Positions 10,835 through 21,432 of a DNA stretch of 64,000 nt are shown here, piece after piece. The notes under the pieces were generated by a model. It did no database searches. It saw only the letters and a program-made list of their open reading frames with translations, and was not told where the DNA came from. Source of the stretch: Kalmusia sp. IMI 367209 (Eukaryota > Ascomycota > Dothideomycetes > Pleosporales > Didymosphaeriaceae). Made by a program: the position numbers and the translations under genes. The stretch lies in NCBI GenBank assembly GCA_027946365.1, contig JAPEUQ010000012.1:1240001-1304000 (forward strand), read 5' to 3'. How positions within the stretch are numbered: position 1 is the first letter of the stretch; each line of letters opens with the position of its first letter.

Positions 10835-13234
10835 ATGTTGAAGCGACTCGCGCGCCCACAGACGCTGTCGCCGTGGGTGTGCCAGCGCTGTCTTCAGTGC
10901 CTCCAGCAGTCCAGGAGACAGCGCAGATGGAACTCGAGCTTCGCCGCCCAAGCCCACGCAGCACGCGACCCAGTGCCACTACCAGCCTCGAGGTTGTACG
11001 CTCTTCCGACCGCGCAAGGCAAAGAAGAGGATGACACGCTACGCAAGATATTCGACAATGCAGACTTTTGGGACGACTTCTCGCGCCATGCCAGGAAGCA
11101 GCCACCAACCGGCATCGTAGGAAACCGCTACCTCTCGCGCCCGGATGGCTTCGTCGATTTTGTAACCATAACGCTGCAGAGATGCAACGCCGTCGTGGAC
11201 AAGGTGAGCAGGGCGAGCAGCATACAGGAATATAAGAACATGGTCAGAGAGCTGGACAGGCTGAGCGATCTGCTCTGCAGGGTCATCGATCTCGCCGACT
11301 TCGTGCGGGGCACGCATCCGGATAGGAGAGTGCAGAATGCAGCCCACAAGGCTTATGCCATCATGTTCCAGTACATGAACCAGCTCAATACGACAACCGT
11401 GCTGAACGACCAGCTCAAGAAAGCAGCCGCCATACCTGAGGTGTGGGAAAGCTGGACCGAACAAGAGCGTGTCGTCGCCAACATCTTGATCGAGGATTTC
11501 TCGAGGAGTGCCATCGAACTTCCTGAAGGCTCCCGCCAGCGTTTCGTGGACCTCAGTGGGGACATCGCCGACGTGGGCACTGACTTCACCGAAAGAATGG
11601 GCCCGGAAACCGCACATCTTCGGTTTGACAGCAAGAGCATGAAGGGATTGGATCCAAATATGGCGCGCGCCTTGACCAAATGGGGGGAGACAAAGATTGG
11701 AACCATGAATCACGAAGCCCAACTCGCTTTGCGCTACGTCGAAGATGCTGATGTGCGAAGAGAAATCTACATGGCAGTCCGGACTGCAAACAAGCCCAGC
11801 ATTACTAGGCTAGAAACAATGTTAAAAAGCAGGGCCGAGCTGGCAAAGCTATCGGGATATGAGACCTTCGCGCACATGACTTTAGAGAATAAGATGGCCA
11901 AATCGCCAGAAGCTGTCAATCAATTTCTGAATGCGCTAATAGCGGACAACAAGCACAAGGTAAATGATGAGTTAGAGGAGCTGCTGGAGCTGAAACGAGC
12001 GGATGCGCAAATGGACAACTTCCCGGACAGGATCAATGCATGGGACAGATACTATTATACTTCAAAGTTGCTCTCGACCATAGACACCAAGATTCGCACG
12101 CCCGACTTCCTGTCAGCCTACTTTTCTGTTGGTACGGTCATGCAAGGCCTTTCAAGATTGTTCGATCGCTTGTACGGCATACGTCTTGTACCTCGAGACA
12201 CGCAGCCTGGCGAGGTTTGGGAAGAGGGCGTTCGACGATTAGATGTCGTATCTGACACTGATGGTCACATTGCCGTGCTATATTGCGATCTTTTCTCTCG
12301 CCCAGGCAAGACTCCAAATCCTGCACATTTCACTTTACGCTGCTCACGAGAGATCCTGACCTCTGAGATTGAGGAAATGAATCAGATCAATCACCCATTC
12401 TTCTCCCCGGTGGAGGCTGCCACTGACGGCATGGCCGTTGCGTTTAACAAGGACACCAACTCCTACTTCCAACTGCCTACGATTGCGTTGATATGCGACT
12501 TCTCTAAGCCCCAACACCCGCGGCCTACTTTGCTCAATTTCAATGATGTGCGGACTCTCTTCCATGAAATGGGACACGCACTTCACTCCTTCCTTGGTCG
12601 CACCTCCCTGCAGAACATTTCTGGCACACGTTGCGCCACCGATTTCGCCGAACTACCCTCGGTCCTCATGGAGCACTTCGCATCCTGTCCTAGTGTCCTC
12701 GCTCTCTTCGCGCGACACTGGGATACAGACGCCCCTTTACCTATGGCCGCTCTAGAGAAAAGATTGGCCATTGACATCCGCACCCAGCCCGCAGAAACAG
12801 AAGCACAAATCCTCCTCGCCATGCTAGACCAAGCATACCATTCCGCGATCCCGCTCTCGCCAGACTTCAATTCGACAAGGGTCTACCATGATGTCTACAA
12901 CACACACGCCTCTATCCCCGAACCTGCCGGTACCGCATGGCAAGGGTTTTTCGGGCATTTGTTCGGGTATGGCGCAACCTACTACAGCTATCTCTTCGAC
13001 CGGGCAATCGCGGGCAAGATTTGGAGCGATGTTTTCCAGAAGCCCGGGAAGGAGGGTAGCGTGGAAAGGGCAAATGGGGAGAAGTATAAGAACGAGGTGC
13101 TAAGATGGGGTGGCGGGCGAGATGGGTGGAAGTGTATTGCAGGTGTTTTAGGAGATGCGAAATTAGCTGCAGGCGGAGAAGAAGCGATGAAGGAGGTTGG
13201 TCGATGGGGTGTTCGAGACCCGGGTGCTTATTGA
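10835..13234 (+). CDS. OCT1: mitochondrial intermediate peptidase
   Basis: Matrix zinc metallopeptidase of family M3 that removes a stabilising octapeptide from proteins already cut by the matrix processing peptidase. One uninterrupted frame of 799 residues, close to the usual fungal length. The N-terminus MLKRLARPQTLSPWVCQRCL with RRQRRW is a typical mitochondrial presequence. The zinc site is intact: HEMGH at residues 577-581 within FHEMGHALHSFLGRTS, and the third ligand Glu606 in FAELPSVLMEHFA, 29 residues after the first His as in yeast Oct1. The start at 10835 is the first Met and gives a complete presequence. No intron is needed. Confidence 0.95.
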   Translation: MLKRLARPQTLSPWVCQRCLQCLQQSRRQRRWNSSFAAQAHAARDPVPLPASRLYALPTAQGKEEDDTLRKIFDNADFWDDFSRHARKQPPTGIVGNRYLSRPDGFVDFVTITLQRCNAVVDKVSRASSIQEYKNMVRELDRLSDLLCRVIDLADFVRGTHPDRRVQNAAHKAYAIMFQYMNQLNTTTVLNDQLKKAAAIPEVWESWTEQERVVANILIEDFSRSAIELPEGSRQRFVDLSGDIADVGTDFTERMGPETAHLRFDSKSMKGLDPNMARALTKWGETKIGTMNHEAQLALRYVEDADVRREIYMAVRTANKPSITRLETMLKSRAELAKLSGYETFAHMTLENKMAKSPEAVNQFLNALIADNKHKVNDELEELLELKRADAQMDNFPDRINAWDRYYYTSKLLSTIDTKIRTPDFLSAYFSVGTVMQGLSRLFDRLYGIRLVPRDTQPGEVWEEGVRRLDVVSDTDGHIAVLYCDLFSRPGKTPNPAHFTLRCSREILTSEIEEMNQINHPFFSPVEAATDGMAVAFNKDTNSYFQLPTIALICDFSKPQHPRPTLLNFNDVRTLFHEMGHALHSFLGRTSLQNISGTRCATDFAELPSVLMEHFASCPSVLALFARHWDTDAPLPMAALEKRLAIDIRTQPAETEAQILLAMLDQAYHSAIPLSPDFNSTRVYHDVYNTHASIPEPAGTAWQGFFGHLFGYGATYYSYLFDRAIAGKIWSDVFQKPGKEGSVERANGEKYKNEVLRWGGGRDGWKCIAGVLGDAKLAAGGEEAMKEVGRWGVRDPGAY

Positions 13235-14500
13235 CCAAGGTACTGTGCTCCAAAAAACCTCAGCGATAAATATCAAGCCTCACTCTGCGAGTATATGTCA
13301 AGAGACATAGAGCAAAGCTCAAATAGTTTCACAAGCTAAGAGGTTTCGTTCAGTCAGAAAATCCCTTTATTTCAAAAACTTCTCCAAGTTCTTCAACATT
13401 TTAACCGTCTCCCCGGCTACTTCGCTTAATGTCTCAACGTCATCACACATCCATCGCATCATACTGATGGTTTTCAACAGGTCTTCGCTGCATGTCCAAT
13501 GTGTCGTTCGGTCATCACTCTTCAGCCTCAATAACGAAGTGCGCGTTCCGACTTACCACCAACCTAACTTAACTTTGCCCTTTCTCGCCGTCGCACACCC
13601 TACACTGTCCAACCACAAATCTCAGCAAACGGAAACACTTACCGACGACCACAATAGACAAGATTACGAGCCCAAGCTATATCTCGCATCACAGTCATCT
13701 AATCATTTTGTATATCAAGACCTTTCCAATCCTCGCATTACAGTGCCTTGCGCTCGTCCAGTGGAGCGCACTCGCTTCTCGCGCGTGGGTCGCACCCCCG
13801 TTGAACCACAGCACACTACCCCGGGTGACGACTTTGCGTCAACCCATGGACAACGCGCTGCGGCGTCACACGAACTAGTGGTTCCAGAATTACGCGTCAC
13901 ATCGGTGTGGTACTATGACAGTAGATCTGTGTCACGCCGGCGCGTAGGTACCCGGGAAATAAAGTATGAACTGAGACGGTGTGATGAGTGGGGGTAAACG
14001 AGTAAGAATGAAGTCATCCTGTGGCGCTGTGTTACTTGAAATCGTGAGTTCGCACGGCGGTGAAGAAAATGGATAAGCGATACGGAGTCTATGTTTGCAG
14101 TGCTACATACCGGTTTCAACTATGTTTTGTGGTCCGGCGACGGACATACGAGACAAACAGGATCGTGACCAGATTAGGCAGTTGCTTGTTTATTGTTAGG
14201 CAACTGGGATTTGGCATGCACGATGGCAGATTAAAAGGTTTCTTCTGCTCGCTTCGGTAGTGGAAATGGGAGTGGGTATTGTTGGACTAGAGCCGCTGCG
14301 AAAAAGCAAACATTGCAACCTCACGATCTAGGCCCCGCCATCTAAGCACTTGCATCGATTGGGATTCCGGTCTATCGATGCTCTCACCGTCTGTTGATGC
14401 CGGTCACCCGCTCCTTGCAGACCGCCGAAAATTTCTATCCGATGGGTATGTTGCAAACAGTACCAATCTGGCTGATTATGGTTAAGGCAGTAGCCTACGC
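13235..14500. other. convergent spacer OCT1 / TFC4
   Basis: 1266 bp between two stop codons that face each other. A 176-residue open frame at 13467-13997 has no family pattern and a biased composition, so I do not call it a gene. No tRNA-like B box was seen. Expected to hold two 3' UTRs. Confidence 0.35.
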
Positions 14501-17500
14501 TCAATCGATAACAAGGTTGGCTTTAGTCACATTATACGCCTCTTTGAAATCGCCGCTCAGCACGTAAATAGCCTGAAGCGCAAAAGCAGCCTCGGTTGCA
14601 AAGTCTTCCGCCCTCCCATATTCATAATCCTGATTCATACTCGCTTCTTGCCTCACAATCTCGCTCAGCGCTACGCAGCGTTGATAGTATGGAATAGCCT
14701 GGGTGACGAGACCTAGTCCATGGTAAACTCTACCCACATTAAACTCTGCCTCTTGTATATGGATAGCGATCATAACCTTAGTTCTCAAGTCGTAATACCG
14801 GTTCATGAAGGCTATACCTTGCTGGATCTGGTACTGCCTGTTCTCCGACATACGCTTCAGCGCGTGCTGAAAGTACGCTACGCCAATCGACAAGTTCAAC
14901 ACAGGATCTTCAGGCGTGATAGCGAAGGCGCGGAAGAAGTAGTTTAGAGCCGCTGTGTAAGTACCGCCAGACATGCAGATGTAACCAAATAGAACGAAAA
15001 GAGCAGGATCGTGGCCTTTGACCTGGTCACGTAACCCAGAGTTCAATGTATGCTGCATCCACTGTGTGCGATCATCGCCCTTGAAATTGTACCATGCGCG
15101 ATTTTCCGGGCTAAGCAAGGCGTAGTCAATTGTCTTGATGTATCTCATGAGAGCTTTGCTTGTGGGTCCAGTAGCATAGCCACTAGCAATGGAGCACAAA
15201 CGGTTCGCAACACTGTATAAACGGAATATCTCTGTACCGAAGGGATAGACTTTGAGGAGGTAGCGAACAGCAGCAGAGACTTGCGGGGAGTCATCGACCG
15301 CTAGTGCGCAAGCCAGGCGACAAATTTCAATGTCGTAACTATATGCCTGTGACTTGAAGATCACGTTCGACTGCAAGGCAACGTCCAGAACACTAAAGCA
15401 TTGAACATCTGCCCCTTGACGAGCAAGTAAAAGAGCATAGCGACAAAATACCCCGACCCACTGGTCAAAGTGGACACCGTAAAAGTCTTCGGGGATAGTC
15501 TCAGGTCTTTCCTTGAGCTCTTTGCCTTCTTCACCGTCTTCGATTCTGTTCGCTTCCACGGCCAAGATCATCAAAGCCGATTCTTTCCAGATATCTCCAG
15601 ACTGTAAGCGCCTAAAGTAGCCCCGGAATGCTTGACGACGATCTGAATAGAAGATGTCAAAGGTAGAGAACTCCTCGATGAGCTCTCTGGCAATTGACAT
15701 GTATTCAAATGAAGCAGAGATATCTCCTTCATCAGCGTCATCGCAAAGCTTTTCCAGGCGGGTAAAACTAGCGATAATCTGACGGTGCTGAGCCCTAGCA
15801 GCGGTGAGCTCGTCTACGTAATTGAATGCGATATCCTCAAGTTTCGTTCGGAAAATTCTGTGATCGATCGCAGTAAGAGGTACGTTTGTACCCTCCAGGG
15901 TTTCAGATTCTACAGGCATGAATGTTTGTGGCTTATTCTGTGTAAGTCGTTCTTTGGTTCGAAACAGGCCTTTGTTTGGTCGGTCCTTCAAAGGTCCAAG
16001 AGAGGGCCGCTCGTCAATGTTGCCCTCCTGGTCATAACCCACTTCATCTCGCGTAGCCGCTTTAAGTTTACTCATATACTTCTTTACGCGTGATTTTCGT
16101 ACGCCATGTTTGCCTCGAGCTTGTTTCCGCAATTTTAAGAAGTGGACTCGTAGTTCCTCGTATCGCTGGAAACCTATTTTCTTTAGGCGCCAACCATTAC
16201 GATTTCGAAAGACGATCTCTGCTCTTTGCATAGATTCAACATGCATTCCGTGATCTTCGAAGAACTTCGCCAGTATTGTCAACTCCTCAAGAGATTCTGT
16301 TTCCCAACTCGTCAAGAATGGTATCATCTTTTCCGCACTCTCGGTGTCCCCCAGGTTTCGGTAGCACGTATACATGCCAATGAAGCTTTTGAGGTGCTGT
16401 TCTAACTCCTGTCTGTATAAAGGCTCATAAAACCGTAAAGCATGTTTGTCGTGACCGCACATATGAAGAGTATCCGCAACTACCCGAAACAGGTCTGCGT
16501 ATTCGTATAAGATCGCTCCTTCGCTTTCATCTTCTGGCTCGAGCATACTTAGGTGCCGCATGGCTTCGTCGAAGTTTGGCGGGGTTGAACGTAGGCGAAA
16601 GAGGCCCATCTTGATCCTTATCTCTAGGGGCAGGCCCTTTCCATAGTTACCTCGACGCTTCTTCATCTTGTCTCGAAATTCAGGTATAGCAATACGCCGA
16701 GGTCCGTCTTCAACATCGAACTCGCGATCATCATCTAGGTCGTTCCAATATGTTTCAGATTGTCGCTTCTGAATCCATCTTGAAAGTGTTTTGAGGCGGG
16801 ACAAGGCACGGTTGTAATCTCTTGCCTTATCGAGGAGATCGAGATATATATTTAGTAAAGACCAATCCAATCCGCTGTTATCATGATCGTTCTTTCCGAT
16901 GTAATGGCTTATAGCAAAGTCGTATGAGTCAATGATACGGGAGAGATGTAAGCGTGTTTGCTTCGCATTCTTCGTTCCTAGCTGCGCCATTCGACTCAGT
17001 ATCTCAGAGTCATGTGGCTGAATTTTCAACATCTTCTGACAAAGTTTTACGCATGAGGAATATCGCTCACGTTGCGCCTCAAGATCCAGTTTCCGTTTGC
17101 GAGCAGAAAAGTCGTTGCTGTCGAGACTGATGATAGAGGTCAAGCATAAAACACCGATTTTGAGCTTCCTGTCCTTTGTCATTCCTGGATATTCAGCTGG
17201 GTCAAGTCTTTCAACACGATCTAGAATGAGCCACCAGAGCTCCTTGTCACGTTTCGTGGGCGCGCCAACAATCAATGCCCAAATTGACATTTGCTCATCG
17301 CCCATTGCCGCGTAGATCTCGGACAAGATACTGTGGGCGGAGAATATTTCCGGATTTAGCTTTATAGCTCCTTCGGCATAGTCCTTTGCTAATTCGTATT
17401 CCTCACGCATGTAGGCTTCATTGGCAAGCCGTTGTAACTCTTTAAATTCAGGCCCAGGATCAGCCACAGGGCGTGGACCTTGTCTGCCTTTGGGTCTCCC

Positions 17501-18184
17501 TCTAGTCCCGGGTTTCCGGCCTCTTCGTGCTATAGTCCGCGAGCCGCCTCGCATATCTGATGCAGGTCTGCCACGTCGTCCTCCACGTGAGCCCCGAGTC
17601 TTGGGCTTGCCACGTTTCGGGACAGGCTCTTCTTCAGAAAGGTCTGCATCAACGATGATCATATCTTCAGGGTCCTCCTCCAGCTCATCGTCGGACAAAG
17701 AGAAATCCTTGTCGTCTTCGCGGTCGTTGACTTCCGCAGCTTCGAGGTTGATGCGTTCATCATCGCTGCATTCCTCGCTAGAGGTGTCGAAGTCATCATC
17801 ATAGAACGCACTGTTTTGAAAGCCGGACGGGAATGCGGGATAAATGTCGTCTTCTTCATGTCCTGGAGCTGGAATGAACCCTTCGTGGACCACAGGCTCA
17901 CTTGTAAGAAAAGTAGTGTTCAGCGACTCTTGAAAAGGAGCGACCGGGAAAGCTGCATGGGCCTGCGCAAATTCTGCACTCGTAAAGGGATTCGTTGGCG
18001 AATCACTGTATGGTGAGACATAGTGCTGTACGGGACCAGTTTCAGTAGGACGTTGTGGCTGTTGTCTGGGATTTTGGACGGGATGCCCTGAGAAGATGCT
18101 CGCGGCGGGCACGAATCGACCAGTTGCCGGGCCGTTTCTGTTCTGCGCAGGCCAATGCCGATACGGGCCGCCCCTCGAGTTCAT
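14501..18184 (-). CDS. TFC4: TFIIIC subunit TFC4/Sfc3-type (tau131), TPR
   Basis: TPR subunit of transcription factor TFIIIC, which recruits TFIIIB to tRNA and other RNA polymerase III genes. A single exon of 1227 residues. The disordered N-terminus (about 1-240) is first Gln/Pro rich, then acidic (DDDFDTSSEECSDDE, DDELEEDPEDMI). It is followed by a basic AT-hook-like stretch (GSRGGRRGRP, then GRKPGTRGRPKGRQGPRP). The TPR array begins at about residue 250 with LANEAYMREEYELAKDYAEG. The second TPR block is in the C-terminal third, with the conserved LFGYICMSGGTYTAALNYFFRA and NVGRVYHGLGLVTQAI. I start at the Met of MNSRGGPYRHW (18184); 33 further codons upstream are open but poorly typical. 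Same strand as SYS1. Confidence 0.92.
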   Translation of the reverse strand: MNSRGGPYRHWPAQNRNGPATGRFVPAASIFSGHPVQNPRQQPQRPTETGPVQHYVSPYSDSPTNPFTSAEFAQAHAAFPVAPFQESLNTTFLTSEPVVHEGFIPAPGHEEDDIYPAFPSGFQNSAFYDDDFDTSSEECSDDERINLEAAEVNDREDDKDFSLSDDELEEDPEDMIIVDADLSEEEPVPKRGKPKTRGSRGGRRGRPASDMRGGSRTIARRGRKPGTRGRPKGRQGPRPVADPGPEFKELQRLANEAYMREEYELAKDYAEGAIKLNPEIFSAHSILSEIYAAMGDEQMSIWALIVGAPTKRDKELWWLILDRVERLDPAEYPGMTKDRKLKIGVLCLTSIISLDSNDFSARKRKLDLEAQRERYSSCVKLCQKMLKIQPHDSEILSRMAQLGTKNAKQTRLHLSRIIDSYDFAISHYIGKNDHDNSGLDWSLLNIYLDLLDKARDYNRALSRLKTLSRWIQKRQSETYWNDLDDDREFDVEDGPRRIAIPEFRDKMKKRRGNYGKGLPLEIRIKMGLFRLRSTPPNFDEAMRHLSMLEPEDESEGAILYEYADLFRVVADTLHMCGHDKHALRFYEPLYRQELEQHLKSFIGMYTCYRNLGDTESAEKMIPFLTSWETESLEELTILAKFFEDHGMHVESMQRAEIVFRNRNGWRLKKIGFQRYEELRVHFLKLRKQARGKHGVRKSRVKKYMSKLKAATRDEVGYDQEGNIDERPSLGPLKDRPNKGLFRTKERLTQNKPQTFMPVESETLEGTNVPLTAIDHRIFRTKLEDIAFNYVDELTAARAQHRQIIASFTRLEKLCDDADEGDISASFEYMSIARELIEEFSTFDIFYSDRRQAFRGYFRRLQSGDIWKESALMILAVEANRIEDGEEGKELKERPETIPEDFYGVHFDQWVGVFCRYALLLARQGADVQCFSVLDVALQSNVIFKSQAYSYDIEICRLACALAVDDSPQVSAAVRYLLKVYPFGTEIFRLYSVANRLCSIASGYATGPTSKALMRYIKTIDYALLSPENRAWYNFKGDDRTQWMQHTLNSGLRDQVKGHDPALFVLFGYICMSGGTYTAALNYFFRAFAITPEDPVLNLSIGVAYFQHALKRMSENRQYQIQQGIAFMNRYYDLRTKVMIAIHIQEAEFNVGRVYHGLGLVTQAIPYYQRCVALSEIVRQEASMNQDYEYGRAEDFATEAAFALQAIYVLSGDFKEAYNVTKANLVID

Positions 18185-19011
18185 CGCTATGGAGTGTGCA
18201 CTACCTGTGAATAGCCAGAGTCGCTTTGTGAGTCTGCAGTCATGAGTACAGGTTCTACGAAATAGTAGAAAGGTGAGGCACAAGACTAGCGCGCCTGCCT
18301 TCTTCAGCCAATTGGTGAAACCTAAACACGTGACGACGCATCAACCTTGGAATCTTGACATTGGACCCACGGACACGCAGTATTGCTACGTCGGACCTCG
18401 AAAGGTATTACCTGCATGTTTTCAGCCATCTTTCAGCGTCCCACGCCGTTGTGGTGGCCTATCGCAAATCCTTTGTTCTAGAGCATATCTAAAGTATTTG
18501 TGTTCTTGTAACTACGTCTTGTTAAAGTAGTCCTGTAGTGCGCAACACATGTCGCAAATATTCACAGCTGGTACGATGAATCAGAAGTGACATTCGCCCT
18601 TTGCTTGAACGACGACAGTATTAGAGGAACTCAATCGCATTATTTGTTGGGTAACAGTGTGTATTGGATTTGGCAAGAAAATGTTGGTTTTGTAAAGTGG
18701 CATTGTGATATTGAATGTGCTCTCCTTCCAGTAGTTCATCGAAGTACGAATACAAAATGATTGACACTTAAGAAACGCCATTGTGCTAAAGTCCAAAAGC
18801 AACATAGTATAGTAATACACAACATCAGACAAGCCGTCCCGGCACGCCTTCAGCTCCCAATGCTCTATTCCAGCATGAACGCCATCGCAATGCAAGTCCA
18901 GTCCTTCGTCGTTCATCTCCGCGCAGCTCGATGTTCCAGGATATACCATACAGAGGCTATCATAGCTGAATCTGATTCAGCACTGTGGTCGTTCAAGTCT
19001 AAGCCTAAACA
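18185..19011. other. intergenic spacer TFC4 / SYS1
   Basis: 827 bp between TFC4 (start) and SYS1 (stop), both on the minus strand. It should hold the SYS1 3' UTR and the TFC4 promoter. Nothing else was recognised. Confidence 0.35.
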
Positions 19012-19674
19012 TCAGACGGTGTTGTCACCATCGTTCATACCCACCATCTCATACTCCCCTGCACCATCTCGGCCTCTGCCTCTGCCCCTTCCTCTACTCT
19101 CGCCCGCATCCTCTTCGACCACATTGGTCCCTTGCCTCGCAGTACTCTTAGAGCCGAAATTGATGGGCCGCAACTCTCGCCACTGACAGGCCCATACACC
19201 TAGAGACGTCATGAGGGTGGCGCTACATGCCTGCAGCGCCCACCAGAAGAGGTTCGTCGGAATCGCGTGCGAGTAGAGCGAGGTCACGACGAGGTGGATG
19301 AAATGTATCGTAAGCGCAAAATCGAGGACGAGTTTGGAACGCGCGATTAGTAGCAGAATGAAGACGGCACTGTCACAAGATGAGCAAAAAGCGAATGGCA
19401 GGGGAACATGCAAGTGTGAAGCCTACCAGGTGAGACTATTCAACACCCAGACGAGCCCCAGTGTCCAGCCAACCGTGGTGTCGCCGCGGAGGCTCCGCCA
19501 GCTGAGAAGAAGGTCTGTGTCTATCTCCTTGCCAGCTACGAGGGCAGTAAAGATGATGAGGACGGTGGCGCAGGCATAGTAGGCGAGCTGCAAGAGGACA
19601 ATCTGGGATAGGATGCGGGTGGGAGAGAGGTCTGCAAGCGCGCCGGGGCGTGGCGGACGGCGACGGCGTGGCAT
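19012..19674 (-). CDS. SYS1: Golgi membrane protein Sys1
   Basis: Integral Golgi membrane protein that recruits the Arl3/ARFRP1 GTPase and acts in endosome-Golgi traffic. Two exons on the minus strand, 19427-19674 and 19012-19369 (57-bp intron GTAGGC...ACAG, phase 2), give 201 residues. Splicing restores LNSLTCAVFILLLIARSK. Four membrane helices are visible. The family hallmarks SWRSLRGDTTVGW, DFALTIHFIHLVVTSLY, PTNLFWWALQA and WACQWRELRPI are all present. The cytosolic tail is short and Arg/Gly rich (RGRGRGRGRDG). Head-to-head with COA6 across 344 bp. The strand opposite has a long shadow frame. Confidence 0.95.
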
Positions 19675-20018
19675 GAGCCTATGAACGAGAGGCTATCGTA
19701 GTGTGGGCATGCGTTCGAAATGTTGGGTGTGTATGTCGGGTTTGGTCAGTCCTGTAGGCCTGTACAGTGTACCTGACCGCGGCGCAATTGCTTGGCGCTC
19801 TCGCTCGGCTTTGGGCGTCATAGCTCCGACGAGCTCTTTTGCACGACCGCTAGATGGGGCAATAATTCACTCAAAAAATCCCCACACGATTGCAATCTCG
19901 CTCTTTGTGGTGCGTTTGGTATTCCTGCGTCCTGCGCTATGCGCCAGATTGTCGCGCCTTGCTAACCAGAGTCAACGCAGTACACACGCCACGCAAGCAA
20001 TCCTCACCAGCCGACACC
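19675..20018. promoter_or_regulatory. divergent spacer SYS1 / COA6
   Basis: 344 bp between divergent start codons, so a likely shared promoter region. No recognised motif stands out. Confidence 0.4.
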
Positions 20019-20428
20019 ATGGCCTGGTTCTCATCCGCAGACGCAGGCCCAAAGAAGACGTCCGGCGGCGCATTCGAGGCCCCGACAAGAACGACGCGCG
20101 CCAAGTGTTATGAAGCTCGGGATGCCTTCTTCGAATGTCTAGACCGGAACAATATCCTCGACAGCGTAAACACGAAGAACGGGAGGGCTGCAACAGCGAA
20201 AGCTTGCGGACCCGCGGACCAGGAATTCGAAAAGAACTGTGCGCACAGCTGGGTATGCCTTTGTTCCCATCTTCTGCTACAAGGTCAGTCAACTGATTTC
20301 CCCCACAGGTCGAATACTTCAAGAAACAACGAGTCGTCAATTACCAGAAGGAACAAACCATCAAGAAGATCGAAGCTGAAGGCGGAGAGATCATTGCACC
20401 TCAGTTGCCTGTTCCAAACAGCAAATAG
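20019..20428 (+). CDS. COA6: cytochrome c oxidase assembly factor 6
   Basis: Small twin-cysteine protein of the mitochondrial intermembrane space, needed for copper delivery to the CuA site of complex IV subunit 2. Two exons, 20019-20252 and 20309-20428 (56-bp intron GTATGC...ACAG, phase 0), give 117 residues. Four cysteines form the diagnostic pattern: C30-x9-C40 and C63-x10-C74. The exon 2 junction gives SWVEYFKKQRVVNYQ, the conserved third helix. There is no cleavable presequence, as expected for Mia40 substrates. The downstream reading that ignores the intron runs on without family similarity. Confidence 0.95.
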
Positions 20429-21432
20429 AGTGCCAGAGGGACAGTTCACTAGACATTTTTGTACGATATGTAAACTACAGCAGCATTACTGCCTCTAGGG
20501 TGGAGGGGCAGATGTGATAGTAACGCAGCTTCACGACCAATCTACGACCGCGCTATGGTAATTGCTTGCACTCACATTACAGATGAGCAAAATCCTGGAC
20601 GAAAGAGCCGCACGTGCATTCATCATTGCGGCGCCCCAAAGAACTCGATCGGCGTAAGTGAAGTGCCAAATGCAGACTCGTCATTTGTATGTACAGCTCT
20701 GCAATTGCGATCTTCTTTCGCAAGATAGCATCGATGCTCTGAACACTTGCCACGGATTTCAGATACCATATGACACGCGTAAGATGAGCGTTGCACAATG
20801 TCACCCACAGCTCAGAGCCGAGATGCACTGGCTCGTCTGGAACGCTCGCATGGGCTAACTCGTAATTATATTACAGCTACTGACCATATAATCAAGACGA
20901 AACCGGAGAGCGCAGAGATTCCTCGGGGACACACTCGACGTAGCACCGAATACTGGGGTTATCCTTGCAACAGCCACAGAGTCGACACTCCAGAGCGCAA
21001 GACGTCATGCTCCAATACCGATACCAATACCAATACCAGTACCCATGATCTTGCCACGCTACACGGCCAACGAGCGGGGCAGCCAGCAAGCTCCCCGGTT
21101 GGCCGGCTCCATTGCAATGCGAGTCCGACATCTGACAAAGTTGCTTTTGAACCACCAGCCCTAGCGCCGAGAATCAGGCGGCAAGGCTAAGGCAAGAATG
21201 TCTCGAAATGTTCAGTTGATGACAGATGTCCAGATAAGCGTGGCGCTAGCGAAGTGCAAAACCGAAGGGATGGTACCAAGTGCGCTCGTGATTGGCGCAG
21301 ACCTCGATCCCCAAAACCCACATGCACCCAGCGCCATCCAGATAGCCGAGCTTTTAGTACGATTCTGCCACATCCAACCTCTGACATCATGCCTCATACT
21401 GGCAGGTCGGATTCGGGTTTCAGGACACTGCC
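20429..21432. other. convergent spacer COA6 / PARG-like gene
   Basis: 1004 bp between facing stop codons. A short run of ATACCRATACC-type hexamer repeats sits near 21017-21047. Overlapping open frames on both strands show no family pattern. Confidence 0.35.
21017..21047. repeat. short TACCAR hexamer tandem run
   Basis: About five copies of an imperfect 6-bp unit (TACCGA, TACCAA, TACCAA, TACCAG, TACCCA). It is too short for an element; likely a slippage microsatellite in the spacer. Confidence 0.6.

Noticed and set aside
13467..13997. 176-residue plus-strand open frame
   Set aside because: Composition is not protein-like (rich in His, Arg, Ser and Thr without pattern) and it sits between two convergent 3' ends.
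18761..19186. 141-residue plus-strand open frame
   Set aside because: Its 3' half is antisense to the last exon of SYS1, which is well supported.
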